DNA of 64,000 nucleotides, taken from NCBI RefSeq assembly GCF_905163445.1, contig NC_053182.1, positions 5,146,001-5,210,000 of the forward strand, read 5' to 3'. This DNA comes from Pararge aegeria. Lineage: Eukaryota > Arthropoda > Insecta > Lepidoptera > Nymphalidae. Shown here one piece after another: positions 1 through 11,200 of the stretch. Numbering within the stretch: the stretch's first letter is position 1; every line of letters begins with the position of its first letter. The notes beneath the pieces are model-generated. The model was not told the DNA's origin. It made no database searches and saw only the letters and a program-made list of their open reading frames with translations. The translations under genes and the position numbers were made by a program.

Positions 1-1066
1 TGCCATCTAGCGTGGTTTTTTCTCTGTAGAGACAAAGATAACCAGCCAATTTATGATGACTCCTCGGAAGACATCGAGATTTTAGGCTGTAGTCTTAAAT
101 CGGGTTATAAAACGTTGTTTGTAAAGAAATTCTGGGTTGCAAAAAAACCTAGGCTCGAGTCCCATGCCTCCATGTGTATTTCCACTTTGTTTTACCATTC
201 ATTTAGAGTGTAGATTGTAGAGCACTTTTTTTTTGACAGACAAATGCGCAGTGGGCAGTGACCCTGTCATCTGAGTCCAAGTCGTCACGAATACCTTCGC
301 AGGCCCGTCGTGACCACGATCTATGCAACTGCCAACTGGGTCGAAATATCGACAAATCCCATAATATTATCGTGGTCTCTACCCATTGCACTATATTTAA
401 GGAATGTTTATTAGCAACGCGAATCTTAGTTTAGAATATTTAGTTAACGAATGTAGTTATCACCTCACAGTGATCGAAAAAAATGTATGAACACTTCATA
501 GTTGCTACATGAATAAATAATTTTGAATTTAATATTTCGAAGCTCTAATCACACACACATCTTGTCATATGATGATACTAATAGAAATAAGGATATCAAA
601 AATAAGGGAATCCAAAGATACAATAATCCACACTGTCCAAGGAGATGCGAAACTAAAATGGCAACTCAAGGTACATAGCTCAAGAACTTGAGGGCGTTAG
701 GGTCTCTTGAAGAGTCCGCTGCTGCTGCATACAGCGCTGGTAACCTCCCACTCCGTGGACAGTAGGAGGTAAACTCGCCAAAAGAGTGTAGATTTTGGAA
801 ATTCCTATATGACATGTATGCAGTTTGTCCTCCTTAATATTCTGTGCCGAATCTTTAGAGTCGACGACGCCTGCCTATCGGAATAAGCTGCGGCTTATTC
901 CGAAAGGCAGCTGCGGCTTTCAAACCGCGTAAATTTTTGGACGATACATGTACCTATCTATACCAGTGTACGTCCTTAGAGACAGATATGACGACATATC
1001 AAACACGTATTTTTGGGTGACACATAATGTATTTTTCAATTAAAACAATCTTTTATATGTTATATA
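1..1066. other. Intergenic, no gene recognised
   Basis: No convincing coding exon was found here. A short piece at 246-285 matches the head of SINE family A (GCAGTGGGCAGTGACCCTGT). A perfect 10-nt stem with a 4-nt loop lies at 879-902 (CGGAATAAGC/GCTTATTCCG). Positions 610-800 look like a decayed repeat but I cannot assign a family. Confidence 0.5.
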
Positions 1067-1067
1067 A

Positions 1068-1073
1068 TTTATT
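1068..1073 (-). terminator. Candidate poly(A) signal of SPCS2
   Basis: TTTATT on the plus strand reads AATAAA on the minus strand, 66 bases beyond the SPCS2 stop codon. Its position and orientation suit 3' end formation of that gene. The cleavage site itself is not determined. Confidence 0.5.
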
Positions 1074-1138
1074 GAGATTAAAAAAAACTGTATTTAAGAA
1101 TTGTGCACGATAATTACCGACCTATTTTCACTTCTCAT

Positions 1139-4100
1139 CTACTTGTCCTTCTTCTCAGACGAAATTGAGTTGTACAGTTTAGTTATCTCGTTGACTATCA
1201 GCGTCTGCACAATAGTGCCGTTTGCATCTATGAAGTAGGCGAAGGACTTGTTGACGGAGGCCTCGCGAACTTTATTCAAGTCCCGCATTACAAGAACCAA
1301 GTTGTATTTGTCATCGTGTCTGAGGACAAAAAAGATGGTTTAAATATTAAAATGCAGTTTTACAGTGAACATCGGCTTCGACGCTAAAGGAAAATCATCG
1401 TGATAACGACTATGACACTGTAGGTATCTTTGCATGGTTCGAGTCCATGTAGGACTGAAGTATATCGAAAATGTATTTATATCAAAATACCCACCACCTC
1501 AATGTCATGAACATTGGTTGTTAATAAAACATAATTTTAATTGTTTCTTGGAAACTATTTATTAATTAAATAATAATTACTTGCGTATTTATGAAAATCC
1601 TAATCAGTTTAATAAAACATCTAGCCAATATGAATTTATAGTTATCAAAAGTTTAATTATTTATCCATTTTATAAAATTACTGTAACAATCGTGAGGAAA
1701 CCTGCATGCCTAAGAGTTCTCCATAACGTTCTTAAAGGCGTGTGAACTCCGCCAATCCGCAATGAGCCAGCGTGGTGAACTAAGGCCTAAACCCTTCTCA
1801 CAGTGGGAGGTGACCCGTGCCCAGTAGTGGAGCGTTAAAGGGTTGATATGACAATGCTGGTGATGTACAGAACTTAACAAACACGCACTGCGTATAAATT
1901 TCCTCGGGACGCACATGTAAAATGTACAAGAAAATATTCGCGCGAATGAGATCCGCATATTTTTTTGTTTATCTGTGTAATTTTTTTTATAAACCACATT
2001 TTTTACCGAGCGAATTTTAAATCGCTAGTGCGTGTTTGTATGCTCTATGATTGCAATATTTTTTCTTACTTACTTTTTAACATAAGAACTGGCTTCCCAA
2101 ACCCTGTTGTTGTTACCGACAGTTTCGCGTGCTACCACAAAAATGCCCTTCTCCATGAATGTGGTATACATGGTCAGAATAGACATGAGGAAGAAGTATG
2201 ACAGTACACAGATTATGAGTACCAATCTGCAAAAAGAAAAAGTCTCATATAAGTAACATTAACTAATATACCATACAACAAAAGGGCCGCTTCCGAGGCA
2301 TAAGCACTCAACAGAAAAAACCTATGCATCCTAGTGCGAGCGCTTACGGGTCACTGTGGACTTAACAGGCACATGTTCAACCTAAAGCTGCAGGACACAG
2401 ATCTATGTAGACTCTGTAAGGAGCCTGTGGAGACGCATTTAATCTGTTCCTGCCCCGCGCTGATGCATAAACGCAGCACTCTTTTGGGGAAGCATATCAT
2501 ACAACCAGAGGATGCTAAATTTCTTCAAGCAACGAAAGTGCTGCTTTTCCTGAAGGCGACCAATGCTTGCTGGGAGATCTAGACAGCGGCGACACAATAG
2601 ATCGTAGCCGGTCGACGTGACACCAGGGACCAGGCGAACTTGAGCCGCAAGCAAAAGAAGAAGAAGAACATTAACTAATAATATTAGAGCGTTGTGTGAG
2701 AGAGCTCGTCCGGGGCAGTACTACCAGCAATGTCGTAATTCTGTTTCGGTCTGAAGGGCGTTGTTGCCGTTATAATTACAGGCACACGAGGTTTTACACC
2801 TATGCCTCGTGGACGCAGGGCAACACTTTGCAGGATGTGTATAGGCAATTATAGTCGATGGTTTTCAACTTACCATCATTTTTTTTTTTTTTTTTATATT
2901 TATAGACGAGCGCTTGACTGCAATCACACCTGATGGTAAGCGATGATGCAGCCTAAGGTGGAGCGCGCTTGCCTAGAAGATGCCTATTCACTCTTGATTT
3001 GAAGGTACTAATGTTGTAAGAACTGGGGAAAATGGAAGCTGGAAGAGCATTCCAGATCCTAGCGGTGCGAATTAGAAACGAAGATGCGAAGCGCTTCGTA
3101 CGCGTCCGTGGTATATCGACCACGTAGGGATGCAGATCCTTCCGGTGCCTCGCGGTTCGATGGTAAAAAGGCGAGGGGGGAACTAGATCAAATAGTTCTT
3201 GAGCACACTCTCCGAAATATATCCTATAGAATACCGAAAGGCAGGCAACCTTGCGACGATGTTCCAAACTCTTAAGTTTTTTATTGGCTAGGTCACCGAT
3301 GAGCCTTCTAGCACGGCGATCAACCGAATCCAGGGCATCAAGCTGATACTTGGCAGAGCCATCCCATAAATGGGAACAGTACTCCATGCACGATCGAACT
3401 TGAGCTTGGTACAAGGTAAGAAGCTGTTCATGCGTGAAGTACTGCTTGACCTTATTGAGGATGCCCAGTTTCTTGCCAGCTGTTTTTGCCCTGGATTCGA
3501 TGTATTGTCCAAAGTTGAGGTTGGATGAAATATTGACACCTAGAAGCTCTAAACTGTCGGTAATAGGCAAAGATATACCTCGGAAAGTCGGAGTCAGGGG
3601 AAATGGACTCCGTTTGGTAGTAAATAAACACGCTTGCGTTTTGGTAGCATTAAATTTGACCAAATTGGCGTCTCCCCAATCAGACACCTCATTTAAGGTC
3701 AGATTAATGCGTTCCACCAAAGCCTCTCTGTGTCCTAAATCAATTGTTAAAAAAAAAAAGGAAAAACTGATACAGCCTCTACAAAATTTGGCGGCCGACT
3801 GGCGCAGTGGGCAGCAACCCTGCTTGTGGGATGAGCATGAATGTTTTTCACTGCCTGGGTGTTTATATGTATATTCTAAGTATTTATGTATATTATTCGT
3901 AAAAGTATTAATCAGTCATCTTAGCACCCATAACACAAGCTAACGCTTACTTTGGGGCTAGATGGCGATGTGTGTATTATAAATTTAAAAAAAATCTATC
4001 AACTGTTGGAAAAGATAGTGAGTACGGCGGTTGGTCTGGTTATCGCCATACTAACAAAGACGTGCCAAGCGATTTGGCGTTCCAATACGATGCCGCGTAG

Positions 4101-7100
4101 AAACCGATAAGTGGTTTCATTTAATATTTCTGCCATACCTCTGACAGGTAAGCCCGCTATCTTCTTAGAGTGCAGCATCGTGTTGAGAATGCAGTCAAAG
4201 GCTAACTGTTAGTGGAATAAAAAAACTGAGAGACTAATTAGAGATCAAACCTCATAAGCTTCAAAGGCCACAAAGTGAGTATGCCATAGCTTTTTTATTT
4301 TTGTCAAAGTTTTAAGTTTCTCTGCGTCTTATTTTAGAAAAGAATCATACATTGTATGGATTTAAGTTATGAGTACAATATGGGCCTTATTAAAGAATGT
4401 GGCACAAAATCGAGATAAGTATGCAGTATTTTTGTGACAGCACCAGCTTTCAAATGCCAATAAAACACTGTTTACCTCAAAAAATGTTAAAGCATGAAAA
4501 ACCCAACACTTTAGCAGCGTTTCTCGAACTAACGATTTGTAACTTCATTCCAGTTTGTAACTTCAAGCAGTTGTAAGTAATTATTTTACCTTTTTATTTT
4601 ATTTGGAAAATGGTCAGTTTGCGAGCAACATTGCGCGGGTGTAAAGTGAGACGTGCTTGCTGCGTTTTCACTGGCTTTGGGCACAATACACTGCATGCAT
4701 GGCTTATGGTTCTGTATGTTCTTTCTTCTGTGGCTTAACCATTGCAACGTCAAGCAATGCTTATCAATAAGGCCCTAAGGGGCTTACGATAATTGTTGAA
4801 AACTTGAATGGCCATGACGTTGAGGGACTGACGTTTAAAATTTTACGTGAATGTTACATTTTGATACTTATTATTCTATTTCGGTCTAAGAGGAATCCAA
4901 AAAACATGATATCATAAAAATTGGTATTGCCATTCTTGATTTATAAACTAACACAACTTTCTTATATATATATAGATATACATAAATACTTATAAAATAC
5001 AGATATACACCCAGACACAGAAAAACTGTGAGGATTTTTTTAATAAAATTTAATTACTTTGACTGCGGGAATGGGTAAAGGTAGTCCCATAGCAAGGCAT
5101 ACAGAGCGACGCCAACAGCAAGGGCGCAGAGGCAAAGTCGTCCGTCTATAAGCGCAAAACTCTCCTTACACTTTAGCTCACCAGTGAAAACCTGCAAGAT
5201 AATTTAGATTTAAAGGATTTTTTATTTTAATTACATTTACGCATACATATTTTCTAAAGTTTACAGTAGCTAATGTTTTTTTATTACTTTTATATTATTA
5301 TTAAGATACCAGAAATTGTGAGTAAATAAATATTAAATACACGACAATACACACGTCGCCATCTAGCCCCAAAGTAAGCGTAGCGTGTGTTATGGGTACT
5401 AAGATGACTGATGAATATTTTTATGAATTATATATACATAAATACTTAGAAAATACACCAGACACTGAAAAACACTTATGGTCATCACACAAATATTTTC
5501 CAGGTGTGGGAATCGAACCCACGGCCTTGGACTCTGAAAGCAGGTTTGCTGCCCACTGCACCAGTAGGCCGTCAAGTACAAACATTGATATGTGAGAATC
5601 TAATCTATCAGCATAGTATCATCATCATCATTATCATCATATTCATTACCGGCCCACTACAGAATATGGGTCTCATCACATAATGAGAAGAAGTGAAGGC
5701 TGTTGTCCACCACTCTGGCCCAGTGCAGATTGGTGAACTCTGCACACCTTTGAGAATTACCACCACATGAGCATGGTTGCCTGACTCTCAGACATGCAGG
5801 TTTCCTCAATGTTTTCCTTCACCATTGAAACAAGTTATATTTTAAATGCTTAAAAGGTTAGAGGCGTGTGTTGTGACTCAAACTTGGCCCCCGAAAGTGA
5901 AGTAGAAGTATACTATAAGGTGAAGGTAAATTAATTTGGTCAAGGAAAGCATACTTAAGGTATTGATGAAAGTGAAAGTATAGTATGTAATACTTACAGA
6001 TATGATTATAATTTCATACAAAATATATTTAAGTTATAATACAAAATGGTATAAGTTGGAACATAACACAAATCGTATTTGAAAGAAAAAAATAGATGAA
6101 AGGAGGGCATTCCACGTTTCAGTGGTTGTATAGACTGTTGCCAACATTTTAGTCGCCTAGTTAAGGATCTCTTAGGTTTGACTGTAAGGGATTTAGTGTT
6201 CCAGTACAATGTTGTGTTGAAACAGATTAATTTGTTGTGGAATAAAAATACAAAAATAAACTATGAACAAAATCGTTATCTACCAATAGTTTCAGCTATA
6301 CAGCTATTGTATAATAGAGAAGTGTGATTGCAATTGCATTTTCAGAAACAGGAATGGCGCTTTATTACATCTGTTAAGTTATATATACCTCTCTGATAGC
6401 ATCGTCAATAGCGTTCTTAGCAGCAGCACCATCCCATTTGTTAATTTTGACTACCTGGAAGACATAGTGTAATCTATTAATAAAATATTTATTTATACAT
6501 ATATTACTCTAATTTGTTAGACATAAGCTGGACTGATCACTTGGCAACCTGGGCAGCCTGCTAAGCTTTTGGAGTGAACTCGGCTGGCTGGAGTGACCCA
6601 GTGGGGAGCCGTACCAGTGGCACTGAAGTGCCACTGCGTACAATGGAAGGACTGATATAATTTTAATACTCATTTTACCATAAGAATGCTACTGTATCCA
6701 AAAGTAGCATGGATTATTGGATATATACAGGTTTAACAAATTTCACCTGTTTGTGGATCAGATAGTGTATTTTAAATTGCTAATTGTCAGCAACAAATAT
6801 TGGTCCCAGGACCTAATGGTCAAGATTAAATAATCAATGTGTCATCATTGATATACATACCAATATATTAATGTGTGTGCATGTTCGTTTATCCTTCCAT
6901 TCCATGCCTTATTTTCAACTAATTAACTTTTTATTTTTTATATAGAGTTATATAAATAGAGAGAGATTTTTAGATGCAGAGAAACTTCAAATTCCATGGA
7001 TGGATTAACATTTGAAAATTTGCACCAAATATCGTGTCCGCGGGTAAAACCGCGGGCGCAGTTAGTTTTACACATTTTTTGCAATACAGAATTAGGTCGA

Positions 7101-7344
7101 GGAAAATTTGCTGAAATAGAATGCAATTACAGATGCAATATTTAATTTACTTGCAAAATTATAATCCTTTAACTTTCGGATACACTACTTCTTAATACAC
7201 ATTCGTAAAAATAAGCTCAAAACTGTGTCTTATAAACAAGCATCGTCGGCAAGAGTGACGTGTCCCAAAAACACGCACTGAATTTTGAGATAATTAGGTA
7301 CATAATTTCATAAATATTACCTCAGGTGTTTTTTCGATTGTCAT
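1139..7344 (-). CDS. SPCS2: Signal peptidase complex subunit 2 (SPCS2 / SPase 25 kDa), complete, 5 exons
   Basis: SPCS2 is a non-catalytic membrane subunit of the ER signal peptidase complex, which removes signal peptides from secretory proteins. Coding exons, in order on the minus strand, are 7344-7321, 6454-6389, 5191-5058, 2226-2074 and 1319-1139. All have GT donors and AG acceptors, and the phases join to 558 nt (185 aa plus stop). The first exon codes for only 8 residues, starting MTIEKTPE. The motif NKWDGAAAKNAIDD follows, then two adjacent hydrophobic segments at about residues 49-65 and 76-95, separated by WDYLYPFPQSK. This is the hallmark double-membrane hairpin of the family. The cytosolic C-terminal part contains HDDKYNLVLV and ends in a Lys-rich tail. 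The length is close to the fly protein and shorter than the human one, which has a longer N-terminus. Intron 3 (2227-5057) is full of transposon remnants. Confidence 0.95.
1660..1860 (+). repeat. Repeat family C, 3' part
   Basis: This copy carries the family-C signature: GTGAGGAAACCTGCATGCCT, then an AGAGTTCTCCATAA block, then AATGAGCCAGCGTGGTGAAC and CCCTTCTCACAGTGGGAGG. The same order recurs at 10745, 13955, 37800 and 56700. It lies in the SPCS2 intron upstream of the last exon. Confidence 0.7.
2255..2680 (+). mobile_element. 5'-truncated LINE fragment (RNase H C-terminal region) with 14-bp target-site duplication
   Basis: An open stretch at about 2301-2582 encodes LTGHCGLNRH followed by CRLCKEPVETHLICSCPAL. 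This is the Cys/His-rich end of the RNase H region found in jockey/R1-type non-LTR elements. The 3' end is an (AAG)n run at 2656-2666. The insertion is bounded by identical 14-bp copies AACATTAACTAATA at 2255-2268 and 2667-2680, a clear target-site duplication. It lies antisense within SPCS2 intron 3, starting 29 bases upstream of the acceptor of exon 4. Confidence 0.85.
2693..2870 (+). repeat. Repeat family E copy
   Basis: The segment contains AGAGCTCGTCCGGGGCAGTA, then TCTGTTTCGGTCTGAAGGGC, then CACCTATGCCTCGTGGACGC. The same order of motifs is seen at 29540-29755. No coding capacity was seen. It lies in SPCS2 intron 3. Confidence 0.6.
2881..3750 (-). mobile_element. 5'-truncated non-LTR retrotransposon, C-terminal part of reverse transcriptase ORF
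   Basis: A 255-codon open frame (3720 to 2953, minus strand) is intact to its stop. It encodes the region after the reverse transcriptase active site of a CR1/jockey-type LINE: SLPITDSLELLGVNI, VRSCMEYCSHLWDGS, DRRARRLIGD and ARIWNALPASIFPSSYN. The polymerase YxDD motif is not included, so the copy is 5'-truncated. A run of T at 2879-2895 on the plus strand is the poly(A) tail of the minus-strand element. The frame carries no stop, which suggests a fairly recent insertion. It sits in SPCS2 intron 3. Confidence 0.85.
3789..3985 (+). mobile_element. SINE family A, copy with internal deletion
   Basis: The head has ACTGGCGCAGTGGGCAGC (box-A-like). The copy then jumps from CCTGCTTGTG directly to GGATGAGCATGAATG, so the B-box segment present in other copies is missing. 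The tail (AGTCATCTTAGCACCCATAA, TTTGGGGCTAGATGGCGATG) is complete. Confidence 0.75.
4015..4225 (+). mobile_element. SINE family B, 3' part
   Basis: It carries the family-B landmarks in order: TAACAAAGACGTGCCAAGCG, CGTAGAAACCGATAAG, ACAGGTAAGCCCGCTATCTT, and GCAGTCAAAGGCTAACTGTT, followed by an A-rich end. It lies in SPCS2 intron 3. The rest of that intron (4226-5057) shows nothing recognisable. Confidence 0.7.
5340..5577 (-). mobile_element. SINE family A, full copy
   Basis: Read on the minus strand it begins with the CGGCCTACTGGTGCAGTGGG box-A-like head. It continues with GTGGGTTCGATTCCCACACC (B-box-like) and ends with TTTGGGGCTAGATGGCGAC and GTGTGTATTGTCGTG. The A- and B-box motifs point to a tRNA-derived RNA polymerase III promoter. 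It lies between SPCS2 exons 2 and 3. Confidence 0.8.
5618..5905 (-). repeat. Repeat family C, minus-strand copy
   Basis: The plus strand shows the complementary family-C landmarks in reverse order: a (CAT)n-rich start, TTGGTGAACTCTGCACACCT, GACATGCAGGTTTCCTCAA, then CCTTCACCATTGAAACAAG and CCCCGAAAGTGAAGTAGAAG. The rest of SPCS2 introns 1 and 2 holds little else recognisable, apart from a possible LINE tail near 6940-7080. Confidence 0.65.
6940..7080 (-). repeat. Possible LINE 3' tail, minus strand
   Basis: Plus-strand CGCGGGTAAAACCGCGGGCG resembles the complement of the CCGCGGxTTxGCCCGCG start of LINE tails found elsewhere in the window (28725, 57916). It is followed leftwards by TTTCAAATGTTAATCCATCC-like text on the minus strand. 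The call is weak. Confidence 0.35.
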
Positions 7345-8200
7345 CTTGATACAAAATTTAGAATGGTTACTAAAAACTCTACTTATAATCCTTTTTTAGA
7401 AAATGAACAAACATGAACCACACACAATTCAGCAAATTGTACCAAATATTATGGAAGGTAGATAGACAGTTGTCACTTGACAGTTGACACGTTGTAGCTA
7501 CAGATAACTTATTTGCAATTTGATCCTATTTTTCGTCTTGGCGTATCTTCGAATTAAACCTAGGTAATTCTTCTTTTCTGAAATAATGTTTACTTACAAT
7601 AAAATAAATGTGTGTGTGTAAAATTTTATAAAATACCCGTAATAATAAAGACCCGTAAAACTAGAAGAGAATACAATCACAACCTAAACATCATAACAAA
7701 ATAATCTCGCCTTGGTCATAGATTAAAATACTATTCAAAATGATGGTCGATTGTTGAGATTTGATTGTCGATTGATTGCTGATGCCAATAAAAAAAAAGT
7801 GATGGATTTATATTTTTGATGAATTAGTTATTTTACTGTTTCCATTTATTTGTGAAAGAAAATTGTGACATACATTAATTTAATGTGATCTCTTCTCCAA
7901 CAGTAGATGATAGCTTTACATTTTATGTCAGGAATGGTATGTATTCAATATTACTTGATTTTAAAGTTTTTAGGGGAAATGCACCGGTGGTAATTCTATG
8001 TGTATTAAATGGTTTAATTTTTACAGAGTTTGCCGTGTTAGACAGGGATAAGGCGGTACAAGCAAATTATGGGGTTTGCATGCATCATAACAACATGGCA
8101 TTGACAAACTAGTAACGATTGAAAGAGGTCATTGTTTTTGCCTCAAAGCATGTTTCGATGTTTGTCGTAGCTGTGTAAATTTTATTTACGTTTGCATATA
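7345..8200. promoter_or_regulatory. Head-to-head intergenic region between SPCS2 and SETD2
   Basis: The start codons of SPCS2 (7344, minus) and SETD2 (8201, plus) are 856 bp apart with no other gene between them. Both 5' UTRs and core promoters must lie here unless there are distant non-coding exons. No TATA box is evident near either start. A short direct repeat (GACAGTTGTCACTTGACAGTTGAC) occurs at 7465-7488. An in-frame TAG at 8168-8170 blocks any upstream extension of the SETD2 reading frame. Confidence 0.6.
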
Positions 8201-11200
8201 ATGGCAAAAAGGAAGAAGCCGTCAACAAAAGTCCCTTCGCGGCGGTCGGCACGGCGCGGGAAACAAGGCGAGGCTTCCAACGCGAGCGAGGTCGAAACCT
8301 CCGCTTCTTCTGCTATCATTCCTGAATTACCTGGCGAAAATAAAGAGCCCCCGGAAACCGAGAGCGCAGAAATTCCGTCAACTGCCCAAACCGTGAATAA
8401 ATCCGATATAAGCACTTTGCAAACTGCTCAATTAAATCTAGTGCCAGTTGTAGCATTGCATAAAAAGTTCGGCAAATATAGATGTTTGTTCAGTAAAAAC
8501 GATGCATTCAAGAAATATGATGTTTGTAGTGACAGTGAAACTAATAGTAGTGTAGAATTAAGGACAATAGATCCAAATTGCGGTTCAGAGTCTGACTCAA
8601 ATGCAATGGACAATAATTCTGATACAAACAGTGGGGCCTGTCCCAGCCCTCTGAATTTGCAAGGAATCTCACGAGAAATGTCACCTATTCAGTCACAAAA
8701 AGAATGTACAATGTCCCTTTTACAAAAAGAATTACAGAGTGTGAGTGATGATATTGCAGAGATAATTGAAAAGAAGACTGCACCAGATATTGAAAGTATA
8801 GATTCAGTAGAACAAGAAACAAATAATGTTCAGAATCAGATACAAGATCAGACGGAATCTGTTATGGAAATAAATAATTCTGAAAATGAGAATGAAGAGC
8901 CACGTGAGTTGACAGTTGAAGAGCATTTGGAATACAATGATGATGATGAAGTTATAACAATAGTCCAAATTGTTGAAGATGACCACCAGGAGCTTTATTA
9001 CAACATTAACATTGACAGTCCAAATCAGTGTTCACTAGTTGAGACAAAAAGAGAAGAAGAATGTAAAGATGTTGATTTTCAAACAGATTTTTCCAACCTT
9101 AACATTCAAATTGAATCAAATCCTAACTCGCCAATGGACTATCCATCAGATATAATTGATCTAAGGACACCACCTTGTGGTACTCCAGATCTACAAAACT
9201 CCTGTGATATATTGATAAGACCAGATCCCAGTCTCACACCAAGCTCCACATTGTCTGATGATAGTAATTCATCTAGAGTGATAGAACAGAATCAAAATAA
9301 TTCTAATGATTCAGCAGAGTCCTCCCCAACTGGAGTGCGAAGGTCTAATAGGATTAAAACTATTAGCACAATGAAACAGAAGACAAAAGGCTTTGGCTTA
9401 GTGAAAACTCCTTTGAAAAAAGCGTTGATTACACAGACAAAGTTGAAGTTAGAGGAAATGGGATCCGATAGCCAGGAGAAGTCTTGTGATGGGTTACAGA
9501 GTAATTCACTTGCATTACATTTCCCAATTCCTTCAGAAATGCCTGTTAAAGTTAAATCTCGATGGAGGAGATCTAGTGAGTTGGAAATGGGTGCAAACTC
9601 TCCTCTCAACTCCCCTTTAGCAAGTCCTGGCCTACCAACAAAGTTACCACCTCTAGAAGAAGAACAGAAAGTATTGGAAGATGAAAAACCTAATACACCC
9701 CTCACTAAAGAGGCTTATGAGAAGATAATTGAAGAAAGAATGAGTCAATATGAACACTTAGAAGAGAATGAGTATTTGTGTGATCGCATGATAAGTAAGG
9801 AGACAAAGAAGATGATTTGTGATTGTTTCATGACTAGAGATGAGTTAGAGAGAGGGGAACTTGCTTGTGGGGAAGATTGCTTGAACAGACTGCTGATGAT
9901 TGAGTGGTGAGTACAATTTTTTTATCATTCTTAACTAAACTTATTAGATTCAATATATCAAAGATTTTTTTAAGTGAGAGTACAAAAATAAGCTGTTTAT
10001 GAAGCCACATTGCTACATTGAAGTCTGTCTGAGTGTAATTCTACAAAATTTGTTACCTAAAATCCAAATTGAATGATGCAGAGAACAACGCAAGTGATCT
10101 GGGATTTTTTTTAATTTTGTATATTTTAAGTCTCACTTGTAAGCTACACTAATGTAAATGGATAAGACCTATGTCAGACTAGATTTAGTCTCACTTGTAA
10201 GCTACACTATTGCAAATGGATGAGACCTATGTCAGACTAGATATTACAAATTTTACAAATATGGTACATGCATTAAAGAAGGGGCTAAAATGGGCCAGAA
10301 CTCTTCATGCTGGGTATGTGTGCAGTTGCTGCTATCTTCATTCTGCTGCTGTTTAGTTATTATAAATAAATTGAAAATTTCAGTAACTCAAGATGCCCTG
10401 TCGGTGACAGATGTACAAACAGGAGGTTTCAGACAAAGCAAATTGGAGCACTGAAAGTGTTTTATGCAGACAAAAAAGGATGTGGTGTAGAGGCAAGTGC
10501 AGAAATCCCAACGTAAGTGATCCATCATAATTTAATAGCTTTCAAGTTTTATATTCTTTGCTTGAAAGATTTGTGTGTTATGTTGTATTACCTAGAGAAC
10601 ACAAATTCTAGGCATAATTTTACAACTTAGGCAAAGAAGGTGGGGTAACCTAGCCTTTCAATATTTTTCATAATGTCCATTTATTATATAAACCTAAAAA
10701 GTTGTTTAATTGTTAAAATATTTTTTAAGTAATTAAAATATTACTTCCTTTAATGGTGAAGGAAAGCATTGTGAGGTAACCTGCATAGTTTCCATAATGT
10801 TCTTAAAGGTGTATCTAGTTCACCATACAGCATTTGGCCAGTGTGGCCTCATTATGGAATGAGACCTGTGCCTTGTAGTGGGTTATATAGTGGGATATGA
10901 TGCTGATAATTAATTAATCATTATGTTTAGTTGTAAATTAATTCAAATATGTATAGACAGGATTTTCGACTTGCGAAATTTTTATTTAAATGCGAATTTG
11001 TATGTTAAACTTACTATGCATTAGCAAAATAATATTAATATTATAGTATATAATAATTGTCACTGAAACAAATTTATATATACTGCTGATTGCCAGCTGG
11101 CCAATGGTAGATCAATGAGGGATCAATTAAATCATTGACTTTGACTTCAAACAGATTCAAAACATGTAGTATTTTTTATATTAGGTTAATTCAGTTCAAC

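Noticed and set aside
5500..5575. tRNA genes suggested by GGTTCGATTCCC motifs at many sites
   Set aside because: They are B-box-like motifs of SINE families A, B and C. No cloverleaf with paired acceptor stem was found.
8192..8200. SETD2 start upstream of the first ATG (TTG CAT ATA)
   Set aside because: TTG is not expected as a start in an insect nuclear gene. The ATG at 8201 follows directly and an in-frame TAG precedes it at 8168.
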